DNA from: Aquila chrysaetos chrysaetos
Taxonomy: Eukaryota > Chordata > Aves > Accipitriformes > Accipitridae
Length of the DNA stretch: 64,000 nucleotides
Assembly: GCF_900496995.4 (NCBI RefSeq)
Contig: NC_044018.1
Coordinates: 6,658,501-6,722,500 of the forward strand
Direction: 5' to 3'
A program made the position numbers and the translations under genes. Positions 46,371 through 57,258 of this stretch are shown piece after piece. Position 1 is the stretch's first letter; every line of letters begins with the position of its first letter. The notes under the pieces were generated by a model, which worked only from the letters and a program-made list of their open reading frames with translations, did no database searches and had not been told where the DNA came from.

Positions 46371-47539
46371 ACCACAGCATTCTGTTCACCTTGGGGTGTG
46401 GGAATGGGAAAGAATGTCAGCAAGGTGAAAGGGTTCTGTAAGAGAGGGTTTCTCCTCAAGACACTGTATCATCAAACCACAGCCTAAAAGTATGAGAAAT
46501 CTTGGTTCACTTTGCAGGACAATGTGAAAATTGCACAACGTCAGAGCATTAAGTATGTAATCAACTTGGTGTGTGAGCACAGGGGGATGTCCTGATCATT
46601 CTGCTGGTTTTTTTCCTGTATGCATTCATCATGTACTGTCATGTCACCAGAAACTGTGAACTTCCTGGATTTTAAAGTTTTAAAGTTTCAACCTCAGAAC
46701 ACTTTTGGTTTCAACATCTGAGACTGCACTTAGAGAGACTTCACAGGCTCAAGAAAGCAAGCAAAAGGTGTGTTAGAGGATATCTGCTCTGAACGAGGGG
46801 CCCTGATCCAAAACAAAGCAGAGCTACACTGATCCTGTAATTGACTGGAAATGTGCTGTTACAAAAGCATGTGAACACACTGCATATGGCATGAACAAAA
46901 TAGACCAGGGTAATGTTCCCACATAGGTGCAACTTGAGAGATACTGTTCAAAGCAAAAATAAATGTGGAAACAATTTAGATATGAAGTTAACAAGATACA
47001 GCCCTCTTGACTGACCCATCTTCATTCCAGTCCTGGCTGTTAACACTTCAGTCTCATCTCTGGAATCTAACCTCAGCAATTTGTGTAATCAAATCCTGTT
47101 GCCACTTGTATCCCAAACTCAGAAAAAGATGGCAAAACCTCTGAGAAGCTGGATGCAACACTGTAGGTTCTTACACCATTTACTGTTCTTAATATTTTTT
47201 AGCCTGAACTCTGCATGGTCAGCCTCTCAGAGAGCTGTGTTTTAGAAATGGAAGGACAGAGTGAAGCCCAAGCATATTGGAACTAATAGGCAGATTCCTT
47301 TGAGATAAAAGGTTTGGGGGCGAATCTGGTGATGCCTGGGGCTTCATTTATTATCCCTCTCTCACACGACTTTATATAGTTTTGCTCACCTCGGTCTTGC
47401 AGAAAAGAATCTGGAGGGAGTCCTAGCAAACGGCTACCTAAATCCACTCAGCATGATGATGTTGAAAATAAGGCTAATTTCATTCTGAAGTTTATTAACA
47501 AGTATTTTTAATTTAGGACCTGGAAAGTAACAAAAGTGC
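46371..47539. other. Noncoding stretch, nothing recognised
   Basis: Unique sequence between the TIMM9 retrocopy and a degenerate CR1. Confidence 0.4.
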
Positions 47540-48020
47540 TCTACTTGATGCAGTTGATGCCTTGGCTGGAGTGCTGCGTCCAGATGTTGCTGTATTGGAG
47601 AGCATCCAAAGGAGAGCCACGTGAATGCTAAGACATGAGCAGAGCATGACCTTGTGAACTGGTTGAAGGTTGTTTGGTTTAGATAGGACATGACTCGGGT
47701 AAGGACACAACAAGTCTGTCACCTGGTAAAGGACTGACGTGAATGTTCACAGTGACAGCTTGGTGAAGGGTAATGTGAAATCACACAGTCTGAAGCAAAG
47801 ATAAGTACGTTGGTGATTATGGAAAATGTGTAATTGTAAAGGTTAGAAGCACTGGTTTAGGCTACCCAGGGAAGCCGCAGAGTTCCCTTCACTGGAGGTT
47901 TTTAAGAACAGGCACTGAAATTGCTGACATGGAAGACAGATGTTGGTTCTGCCTCCATGTGAGTTTGTGGCAATGGGGCGCAAGGTGGGTGGTTTACTGA
48001 CCTCTTCCAATTCCCTCTGT
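47540..48020 (+). mobile_element. Old, degenerate CR1 fragment, + orientation
   Basis: GGCTGGAGTGCTGCGTCCAG and the following GTATTGGAGAGCATCCAAAG correspond to the CR1 segment encoding LEYC(V/I)Q and the QRRA region. Further on, CTACCCAGGGAAGCCGCAGA and TTCACTGGAGGTTTTTAAGA match the CR1 3' region. Many indels destroy the frame. Confidence 0.65.
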
Positions 48021-50106
48021 TTCTCTACACTGCTTCAATTTCTGTGCAATGAATGAGTTCAAAGAGATTCAGAGGAGACATGCAAGACCACCAATCTGTG
48101 TACTCAGAGCTGTGTTTGGACTTTGCTGTATCCATCTTAGACAAGTTCAGGAATTCCTTTCTGGAACTCTCCAGCACAACATTCCCACTGGTCTAAGCAC
48201 AGAGGAGGTGAACTGTATCTACAGCCTTATCAAGGGTTTTCCCAAAATGATATTTCCAGAGGAGGGCTCTGATTCACACTGTTTTCTACATCAAGTCACA
48301 TTTTCCATCCTTGTTTACGAAGTATATACTTTTCCTTCTTGACCTATGACTTCAAATTCCTTTATTCCTCTGTAAGCCTTCCTGTGAATTGGTGATGACC
48401 TTTTTACATACTCAAATAGTCTACATGGAAAATGGAAATAATTTAGTCCCAGCTATCTGCATATCAGGCTCAAATCATACCATGACCAAGCAGTACTTCC
48501 TGCAAGAAGAAAATAACTCTGCAAGACTCATGTTTGCAAGGCACAGTAGCTGGAATAGGAACCACTCAGCCGGATAATTGACAGCACAGAAAATATTGCC
48601 CAGCTGAATGGCCAAATTATCACATCCTTCAAGCACTCCTAATGCTCTGAGACCAGCCAACAGAACTTTCCATGAACATTTTCAACATAGTCTGGACAGT
48701 ACCAGCCAGCCCTCGAATGTCATCCTAGCTCTCCCGGAACAGTTCGTACTTGGACTTACTGCTTTTCAGTGGAGAATAGCAATCTGCTGGATCAGTGACG
48801 GTGTTCTGACATGAATAAGCATTAACTGCAGTAGTTATTGGCTAAGCATTAACTCAGGGAAGGAGGAAGGTGAGAAACAGTCTGCCACATTCGGCAAGAC
48901 ATTAGCACTGTCCCAGTTGCTGGCTAGCTGTAGAGTTGACCTGGTTGGGAAGCTACCACACTAATGCTAGACCTCTGGCCTGCCTCTCTCATGGGGCTAG
49001 GTAACAAAGTTCACCTGCACTTACAGCCATTTCACTATGTTAGGATAGGAAAGGCCTGCTGAAGAATAACTTTTCTTCAGAGTAGGTACCCCCAGCTTTG
49101 GCAGGGAGATGATGCTCACATGGCTTATGGCGTCTGTCACCTTACCAGTGTAGCATGGTGCAGAGAAACCTAGGTTGTACAAGAGCCAGAAGTAGCATGT
49201 TGTTGGCATGCTGTATAATCCCTCGCAGCAGGGTTTGGTAGCTCACGTCTGGTGGCCAGACTGCTTCTATAGACACTCTCACAGCCCTACAGGTCATTAC
49301 TTGGGTTCCCTAGCTCAGGTAACCTCCGTTCACTTGGCAGGACCTGGTTTATTCTACCTTATCCTTCAGTCTGACTCCCAGATTTCCACTCTCTTGACTC
49401 TTACAGGCAGACACATTTGGTAGCCTCTCTTAACCTGCCCGGCTATGTCTTCTTTCTAGAGTCTTTGGGACAACATTTCTCATTTGATACCAGAATTAAT
49501 GATGAGAAGATTTCCTGGTTCTGGATGCATTCCCCCAAACTGTCTAATGAGTACTGGTTGCTTAATGTCATAAACAGTTTTGCACTTGGTTGGATCTAAG
49601 GATCCTCTAGCCCAGTTGCTTCTTATCCAACGTGGGCTATAGCAGAGGCCCTAGGGAAGAGTTTTACAAAAGTGAAATAAGCTTGTAGCAGCAGATCTTC
49701 AGAATGTTCTTTCCACTTCTGGCTATCAGAGGTACAGGAACTTCTGGAGGCAAAGGCGAGCCCTTGGTGTTTAACAGCCCTTAACGGCCCATTAAGCTTA
49801 CACAGAATGAAGTAAACTATAAGAAAACCTAGGAGAATGGCAAATATCCATAACATCCAGGAGCAAGCAGGCCTAAATCTCTTTTGCTTGCTTTGAATCT
49901 GCTGCTCATTAGGGTAAGGTCTGGTCCTTAGTTATCAAACTGGATGGCACACCTGCTCCATAGCCTCGTAGCAGCATAGATCACTTTTACATTCCCCATC
50001 AGTTGTTTAGGCTGAAAAGTCCTATGTCATTCTAGCACAGCAGCCATCCCACCTCCTTGGTGCTTGTTCTGCTCTGCATCTTGCCACTTGGGCTATATGT
50101 TTTTTA
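48021..50106. other. Noncoding stretch with two weak open frames
   Basis: Open + frame at 48,049-48,342 (includes LSTEEVNCIYSLIKGFPKM) and - frame at 49,623-49,856 (hydrophobic start MLWIFAILLGFLIVYFILCK) look protein-like in part. They lack supporting homology or splice context. Confidence 0.35.
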
Positions 50107-51900
50107 TCACAGAATCATAGAATGGTTTGGGTTGGAAGGGACCTTAAAGATCATCCAGTTCCAACCCCCCTGCCATGGGCAGGGACACCTTCCACTAGAC
50201 CAGGTTGCTCCAAGCCCCATCCAACCTGGCCTTGGACACTGCCAGGGATGGGGCAGCCACAGCTTCTCTGGGCAACCTGTTCCAGTGCCTCACCACCCTC
50301 ACAGTGAAGAATTTTTTCCTAATATCTTATCTAAATCTACCCTCTTTCAGTTTCAAGCCATTACCCCTCATCCTATCACTACACTCCCCGATAAAGACTC
50401 CCTCCCCATCTTTCCTGTAGGCCCCCTTTAAGTGCTGGAAGGCTGCTGTAACGTCTCTCCAGAGCCTTCTCTTCTTCAGGCTGAACAACCTCAACTCTCT
50501 CAGCCTGTCCTCATAGAGGAGGTGCTCCAGCCCCCCGATCATCTTCATGGCCCTCCTCTGGACCCTCTTGAGCACATCCCTGTCTTTCTTATGTTGGGGA
50601 CCACAGAGCTGAACACAGTACTCCAGGTGGGGTCTCATACAAGTGGAGTAGAGGGGGAGAATCACCTCCCTACCGGCTAGCTACACTTCTTTTGATGCAG
50701 CCCAGAATGAGATTGGCTTTCTGGGCTGCGAGCGTACATTGCTGTCTCATATTCAGGTTTTCATCCATTAATAGCCCCAAGTCCTTCTCCGCAGGGCTGC
50801 TCTCAATCCACTCATTGCCCAGCTTGTATTTGTGCTTGGGATTGCCCTGACCCATGTGCAGGACCTTGTAATTGGCCTTGTTGAACTTCATGAGGTTCGC
50901 ACAGGCCCACCTCTCAAGCCTGTTGAGGTCCCTCTGGATGGCATCCTTTCCCTCCAGCACGTCAACCGCACCACACAGCTTGGTGTCGTCTTCAAACTTG
51001 CTGAGGATGCACTCAGTCCCACTGTCCATGTCACTGACAAAGGTGTTAAACAGTGCCGGTCCCAATACCAACCCCTGACAAACTCCACTCGTCACTGGTC
51101 TCCACTTGGACATCAAGCTGTTGACTGCAACTCTTTGACTGTGACCATCCAGCCAGTTCCTTATCCACCGCATGGTCCATCCATCAAATCCATGTCTCTC
51201 TAAATTGGAGACAAGATGTCATGTGGGACGGTGTCAAATGCTTTGCACAAGTCGAGATAGATGACGTCAGTTGCTCTTCCCTTATCCACCAACGCTGTAA
51301 CCCCATCATAGAAGGCCACCAAATTTGTCAGGCACAATTTGCCCTTAGTGAAGTCATGTTGGCTGTCACCAATCACCTCCTTATTTTCCATATGCCCTAG
51401 CATAGTTTCCAGAAGGATCTGCTCCATCATCTTGCCAGGCACAGAGGTGAGATTGACTGGCCTATAGTTCCCCAGGTCTTCCTTTTTTCCCTTTTTAAAA
51501 ATGAGGGTTATGTTTCCACTTTTCCAGTCAGTGGGAACTTCCCCGACTGCCATGACTTCTCAAATATGATGGATAGTGGCTTAGCCACTTTATCCACCAG
51601 CTCCCTCAGGACCCGCGGATGCATCTCATCAGCTCCCATGGACTTGTGCACCTTCAGGTTCCTGAGATGGTCTCGAACCTGACCTTCTCCTACAGTGGGT
51701 GGTTCTTCATTCTCCCAGTCCCTGCCTTTGCCTTCTGTGACTTGGGCGATGTGGCTGGAGCACTTTCTGGTGAAGACTGAGGCAAAAAAGTCACTGAGTA
51801 CCTCAGCCTTCTCCATATCCCTGGTAACCAGGTCTCCCGTTTCTTTCTGGAGAGGGCCCACATTTTCCCTAGTCTTCCTTTTATCACCGACAAACTTAAT
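50107..51900 (-). mobile_element. CR1 LINE, longest copy in the window, ORF2 broken
   Basis: About 1.8 kb on the - strand. Reverse-transcriptase segments are clear: [76 protein letters not shown]. The matching CR1 3' UTR ends in CAGAATCATAGAATGG at 50,109-50,124. The frames are split among at least four pieces, so it is inactive. The RT active-site region is represented by 'FEDDTKL', the F(A)DDTKL motif of CR1. The 5' limit near 51,900 is approximate. Confidence 0.93.
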
Positions 51901-54900
51901 TAAACTCAGTTGTCCCCATGTCAGCATTTTCCTGTGGCTTAAATAGCTCTGCATCCCTTTAGGCATTTTGGATGAAAGGCCTATGAGATCTGTGGCGGTG
52001 AAGGACATACGGAGAGAGGAACCAGGAGCTGCTAAAGATTAGAACGTGTGAAGGGAGCAGATACGTGGCTGGCACAAGACATTCTAGCTCCATGGCTGCC
52101 CAGTAGCTTATAGCAGCTGAGACCTGGTTTATCCTTTTCAAACAGCCACTGATCATTTTTTCAGAGACTCAGTCTCTGGGGCTAAAGCCCTTGTTTTCAC
52201 TGTCTGTCCAGTTTGTTCTTCCTCAGCCACAACAGAAGAGCTTTCCCTTCTGTGCATAAAACATGACCTTTGGGTAGTGCGTAATAAGTTGGATGATGAG
52301 ACAATGTTTGTTTCAGACATAAAACACACAATGACTTTAAGAAACACACGCCCAGGCACAACAATATTTCATGGGAGAGTTGGCTAAAAGGGAAAGGGGG
52401 GACGGGGGAAGTTGCACTGACCTTAGATAACACATCTGAATGAGAACAAAAACAAAATAAACACAAATTAATCAAGGACTCCAAATCAAATGGCTTAGTG
52501 ATAAGGATTCAAACAGGCAATAAACAGGCTGCAAGATACTTCTCTGTGATGCTTGAGGAACTGTGTTATTCCAGCTTTGTGCCTAGCATGGTGCAGAGGG
52601 CCGAGCTAGCTGGTATGCTAAGGGATCTGTAGGACTTGATCAGAGGTTTCGTTTTCAGGGGGACTGTGGGGGCAATTTTTATTTTTTGTGAGTCAGTTGT
52701 GTGCAAACAGATGTCGTGGCACTCATAAGTGAAGGGATGAATCCTCCCCATGCCATGCGGCACATTAATATGCCAGGCTGAAAATAGTGGTAGTTGAAAC
52801 CAAAGTGGAAAAGGCATTTAAATCAGCACTTTACTGGAAAAAGAAAGCCCTGCCCAATTCTTGCCTTCTTCCTGGCATTTCTCCCTCACCTCTGCTCAGG
52901 AGGTTTCTCTCAACTCCAGCTAAGGGCTCCTGCTTGACCTTCATGTTAGAGTTTTGTAGAACAACAACAGGAAAAAAATAAAGAAAATGCAAAACAGTGA
53001 GTTCCACTCTGCTATTCCAGCTCTTTGCACGTAGCCAAGTACCATATGATTTAAAGGCTGTGGAAAAGCACATGCCAACACACATTTGCTCACCTCTGAT
53101 GGCTGGGATGGGAGAAGGGATGTAGCCATGAACTTTCCTTTCTTTTCCTCATCCTTTTTGGAGCACCTGCAGTTATTAGTGGCAGGCCTATCTCACAGCT
53201 AGCAGTAATGAAGCAAGAGATTTGGAGCTCAGCACTGTGTGAGCACAGGGAAGGTGGAACTCTCCATGTACTCCCATAACGGTATAGTGAAGAGTGAGGT
53301 CTAACAATATCCGCTGAAGTGGAATTTCCATGGGCTTCAATGAGTTTTGGATTAGGTCCCTAAGTCAGGCCAGCCACGGGTTACTTCTATAGACTGAAGT
53401 ACTAGAAAGTCTGATGACTGCATGCTTCCTGCTCATTTCGTTTTATTAACCTTTTGATTTTTTTCCTGTTATTGCTGCAAGCACAGCTGGCTGTATAGGA
53501 AACTACTGCAAGTTGTGTAGGTGTCAGCCATTTGGAGTTTGTATAATCCTGCTCTGGACAGCAGGAGTTTCCTGCCTGAGGGCCTGGCCTGTCACACCTA
53601 GCAACAAAAATGTAGAAGTACAAAATAGCACCTACCTTTTGCACAAAGAATCGTATAAATGGAGGGAAATCCCTTAGATCAGTGAACGCAGGTCTCTGTT
53701 GTCCATATCTCGTAATTCCCTTCTGTAATGATCAAGCCTGAGAGAAAAAATAATTGTTTATATTTTGTTCCACTCATCTCACTTCCAGCCTTACTATTTT
53801 TGTACTGGTCTGTCTTTCAGAGCACAGGATAACTCAGAAATGCTAAATAGTGCTAGTATTTAACTTCTTTGAAGGTTACACTTGTCTACAATGTTTTCAA
53901 AATCATCAGAGCTCTTTCATCTTCATCATTGGCATTAGGTGTGAAATCAAGATAGAATATCAGCAACATAGATGGGACTAGTTTGTTTTGCTAATGTTCA
54001 GAAGACTTTAAGGAATATTAGACTTCAGACAGATGTTCAGCCTGGTTCAAAATAACATCATGCTTCAGATTTAGACCAGGGATGTTCCAGCCTTGTGAAC
54101 GCCTATGGTGCATGTTGGGCTCACATGGCATAAAAGCATCGCGATGCAAGACAACTTGCACCTGGTGGCAGGTTTGCTCATGAGATCCAACACCGAGCTG
54201 GGTAGAGGAGTGGCATTTCTCAGGCCCCAGGGTGCCTTCGGAGAGCTTAAACAAACACCTTCCATGAGATGTAGGGCTGGAGTACATAACCCGCTCAGGT
54301 CTCTTTCTGTCCTGTTTTTCTAGGAGACCTAGTCAATACTTAGCCTGTTCCCTATCAATGCCAATGCCAATGCCAAGATTCACAGAAATGCTTGAAAGAA
54401 CAGTATGGGCCAGGGGCTGTTCTCAGTCAGCAGCACAGCCTAGGCTGCCTTGTTTTAGAGGGAAAAGGAGAGTTCACGCGTATGGAGGCGAGCTGTGCCT
54501 TGACAGATGGCCTCAGGGTTAGGGAAAAACTTCAGCCTCTCACGCTACGCTGTTGCTGTTGCATGTGTTTCTTCTAATCCTAGCATGGCCTATGGTAAAA
54601 TGCACATTTCAAGATGAGGAATATTCTTCAGCTCCTCTGCCCTCAATGGGACAAGGTTGGTGCCTAACTTTGGGGGCATGTCCCATGGCAAATCTTCAGA
54701 GGCACTTGTGTTTCTCTCTGCTGACTGTACAGGCAGGCTAAGTCTTACTTCACTAGGAACCTCCTCTGCTTCAACACCCTCAAAAGCATCTGCACTTATG
54801 TTAGGGACAAGGGAAGACTCCCTTAACTGCTGTCAGATAGATTAAGCCTTCGCCAAGTTTGGTACTATGATGCTAAAACACTGCTGTAGCCACTATTGCA

Positions 54901-54967
54901 AGGCTGTTCAGAAATAAGGCATTTCGGAAAAAAGCAGGCAGCTTTTGCAACAGATTTTCATTAATAG
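51901..54967. other. Noncoding stretch with a short hexanucleotide repeat
   Basis: No gene or repeat family recognised. A short tandem repeat of ATGCCA lies at about 54,356-54,376. Confidence 0.4.
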
Positions 54968-55661
54968 CACAGAACACCTGCCCTATGAGGACAGGCTGAG
55001 AGAGTTGGGGTTGTTCAGCCTGGAGAAGAGAAGGCTCCAGGGACACCTTACAGCAGCCTGCCAGTACCTAAAGGGGGCTGACAAAAAAGATGTAAGGGAG
55101 GTGATTGTCCTCCTCTACTCCACTCGTATGAGACCCCACCTGGAGTACTGTGTTCAGCTCTGTGGTCCCCAACATAAGAAAGACACAGACGTGCTCAAGC
55201 GGGTCCAGAGGAGGGCCATGAAGATGATCAGGGGGCTGGAGAGCCTCCTCTATGAGGACAGGCTGAGAGAGTCGAGGTTGTTCAGCCTGGAGAAGAGAAG
55301 GCTCTGGAGAGACCTTACAGCAGCCTGCCAGTACCTAAAGGGGGCCTACAGGAAAGATGGGGAGGGAGTCTTTATCAGGGAGTGTAGTGATAGGATGAGG
55401 GGTAATGGCTTGAAACTGAAAGAGGGTAGATTTAGATAAGATAGTAGGAAAAAATTCTTCACTGTGAGGGTGGTGAGGCACTGGAACAGGTTGCCCAGAG
55501 ACGTTGTGGATGCCGCATCCCTGGCAGTGTCCAAGGCCAGGTTGGATGGGGCTTTGAGCAACCTGGTCTAGTGGAAGGTGTCCCTGCCCATGGCAGGGGG
55601 GTTGGAACTAGATGATCTTTGTGGTCCCTTCCAACCCAAACCATTCTATGATTCAGTGATT
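54968..55661 (+). mobile_element. CR1 LINE 3' fragment with internal 267-bp tandem duplication
   Basis: + strand CR1 ORF2 end ([59 protein letters not shown]) plus 3' UTR, ending CCATTCTATGATTCAGTGAT near 55,661. The segment coding YEDRLREL...AACQYLKGA occurs twice, out of the normal order. Same subfamily as the copy at 50,107, in opposite orientation. Confidence 0.93.
54975..55350 (+). repeat. 267-bp period tandem duplication within the CR1 copy
   Basis: TATGAGGACAGGCTGAGAGA occurs at 54,984 and again at 55,251. The similarity continues through GTTCAGCCTGGAGAAGAGAA and CAGCCTGCCAGTACCTAAAG to the AAAGGGGGC block in both units. The first unit is truncated on its left. Confidence 0.85.
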
Positions 55662-56726
55662 CCAACATCTTGTGTGTCCTTACTGAGATAAGGGACCATT
55701 ACTACTTATGAACAGCAATTGGACTTTTTAAGCTGTAGGCTTGAAACAGGATGGATAGTGAGAGGAAGGAAGGAAGTGTCATCGGTCCTGTTTTACAGCT
55801 GGAGAGACTTGAGACATGCACAGGCTCATCCAGGATCTCAGCCATAGGATCGTTGGACTCAGATTTTAGGGACCCCATGCAGGAATTTAAAGAATTTCTC
55901 CCTCAAGAAGGAACAGTAAAACAATTTCAGGAGCAAGGGGTACGCTGTGAAGAGCCTGTCATAAGGCACGTAGAGACAGCTTTGGAATGAAGATGGTTTT
56001 TACACACTCAGCCTGATGGTTGTCGAGGGCCAAGCCAATGGTCACAGGAGCGAGCTGAAGCAGGAACTCTAGTAGAGCTTTTCCTCTGTGCATGAACAAT
56101 TGGGGGAAGCTCTGCTGTTTTGAGGAATTTCCGAGGACAGTAAATTACATACTAGATCACAGCTCTGTTATGTTTTTGGGGAAGGCATTTGGAAATTAAT
56201 GTTTCAAATTACGATTTAAATGGGGAATACATACAGCTCTGCTACTCACAGACAACCTCAAACCTGGCCTGCCACAAGATCTTCTCTCCTGTTGAGGTGG
56301 GTTTAAGTAGAGCCTGGGTTGGCAGCAGCCAACTATGTAAGCAAACCCTTGCTACTTCTGTGCTTCTGTTCTCGCTGCCAAACAAGGTTGGTGTTACCTG
56401 TCCCTACTTCACAGGGTTTTTAGAGAGATCCTGGGGCAGGAATAACAACTCATCAGTGCTTGCGCTAACAGCCTGATAAAGTGAGAGCTGTAGCAACACC
56501 TAGAAGGCAAATGAGACACAGCTCCCCTTTCAGCCAGAAGGAAGGATTTCAATGCCAGGAGTGGTCAATTTTAGGTGACCTCTTCCTAAAATAAATACTA
56601 CTTTGTGTAAATCAGCTGATTGAGATGACACAAGGGAGTTAAAGGGTTTTTTTCTGGGCTGGGAAAGCCTTCTGTTTATTCAAAAGTGGTCCATTAGAAG
56701 GTGTCTAAAAGATGGGCTGGATATCC
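55662..56726. other. Noncoding stretch with one member of a dispersed repeat pair
   Basis: Unique apart from the segment at 56,062-56,133, which resembles 58,371-58,450. Confidence 0.45.
56062..56133 (+). repeat. Unclassified direct repeat, copy 1
   Basis: AGGAACTCTAGTA, then a diverged spacer, then AACAATTGGGGGAAGCTCTG and TTTTGAGGAATTTCC. The same order of blocks recurs at 58,371-58,450. Family not recognised. Confidence 0.55.
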
Positions 56727-57258
56727 TGTTGTGGTGGGTTGACCCTGCCCTGCAGCTAAGCACCCACACAGCCACTCACTCCCCACCTGCCAGCGGGATG
56801 GGGGAGAGAATAGGAAGAGAAAAAGTGAGAAAGCTAGTGGGTTGAGATATATACAGGTTAATAAGGGAAAGAAAGAGGAAAGAAAAAACAAGTGATGTGA
56901 AGGCAATCACTCACCACCTCCCACAAGCAGACAGATGCCCACAAGTCTCCAAGCAATGGCCACCTTGGAAGACAACCCTGACCCCCACCCCTGTTTTTTA
57001 TTGCTGAACATGATGTTATATGGTTTGAAATATCTTTTTTGTGAATTCAAGACAGCTTTCCCAGCTGTAACCCCTCCCAACCCCCAGTCCACTCACTATG
57101 GAGTGGGAAAAAGAAAGCCTTGATGCTGTGCAAGCACTGCTCAGCAATAGCCAAAACATTGGTGTGCCATCGACACTGTTTTAGCCACAAATCCAAAACA
57201 CAGCACCTTATGGGCTGTTATGAAGAAAGTTAACTGCATCCCAGCCAGACCCAGTACA
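56727..57258 (-). repeat. Avian ERV solo LTR, - orientation, near full length
   Basis: Begins TGTTGTGGTGGGTTGACCC and ends CCAGACCCAGTACA, so in its own orientation it starts TGTACTGGG and ends in ACAACA (TG...CA). Middle parts match the avian LTR seen at 37,658 (the CTCACTCCCCACCTGCC and GTGGGTTGAGATA segments). About 530 bp with no flanking internal region. No clean target-site duplication at the ends. Confidence 0.8.

Noticed and set aside
48049..48342. + strand frame of 97 codons
   Set aside because: One stretch looks protein-like, but there is no homology, splice context or conservation evidence, and it abuts an old CR1.
49623..49856. - strand frame with a hydrophobic start that looks like a membrane anchor, considered as the missing ADGRF5 first exon
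   Set aside because: The next residues do not resemble ADGRF5, there is no dibasic site before a phase-1 donor, and no homology could be recalled.
45678..52075. Shared 16-base string GGAGCAGATACGTGGC at about 45,680 and 52,057
   Set aside because: A single match of this length in 64 kb can arise by chance, and the flanks are unrelated.
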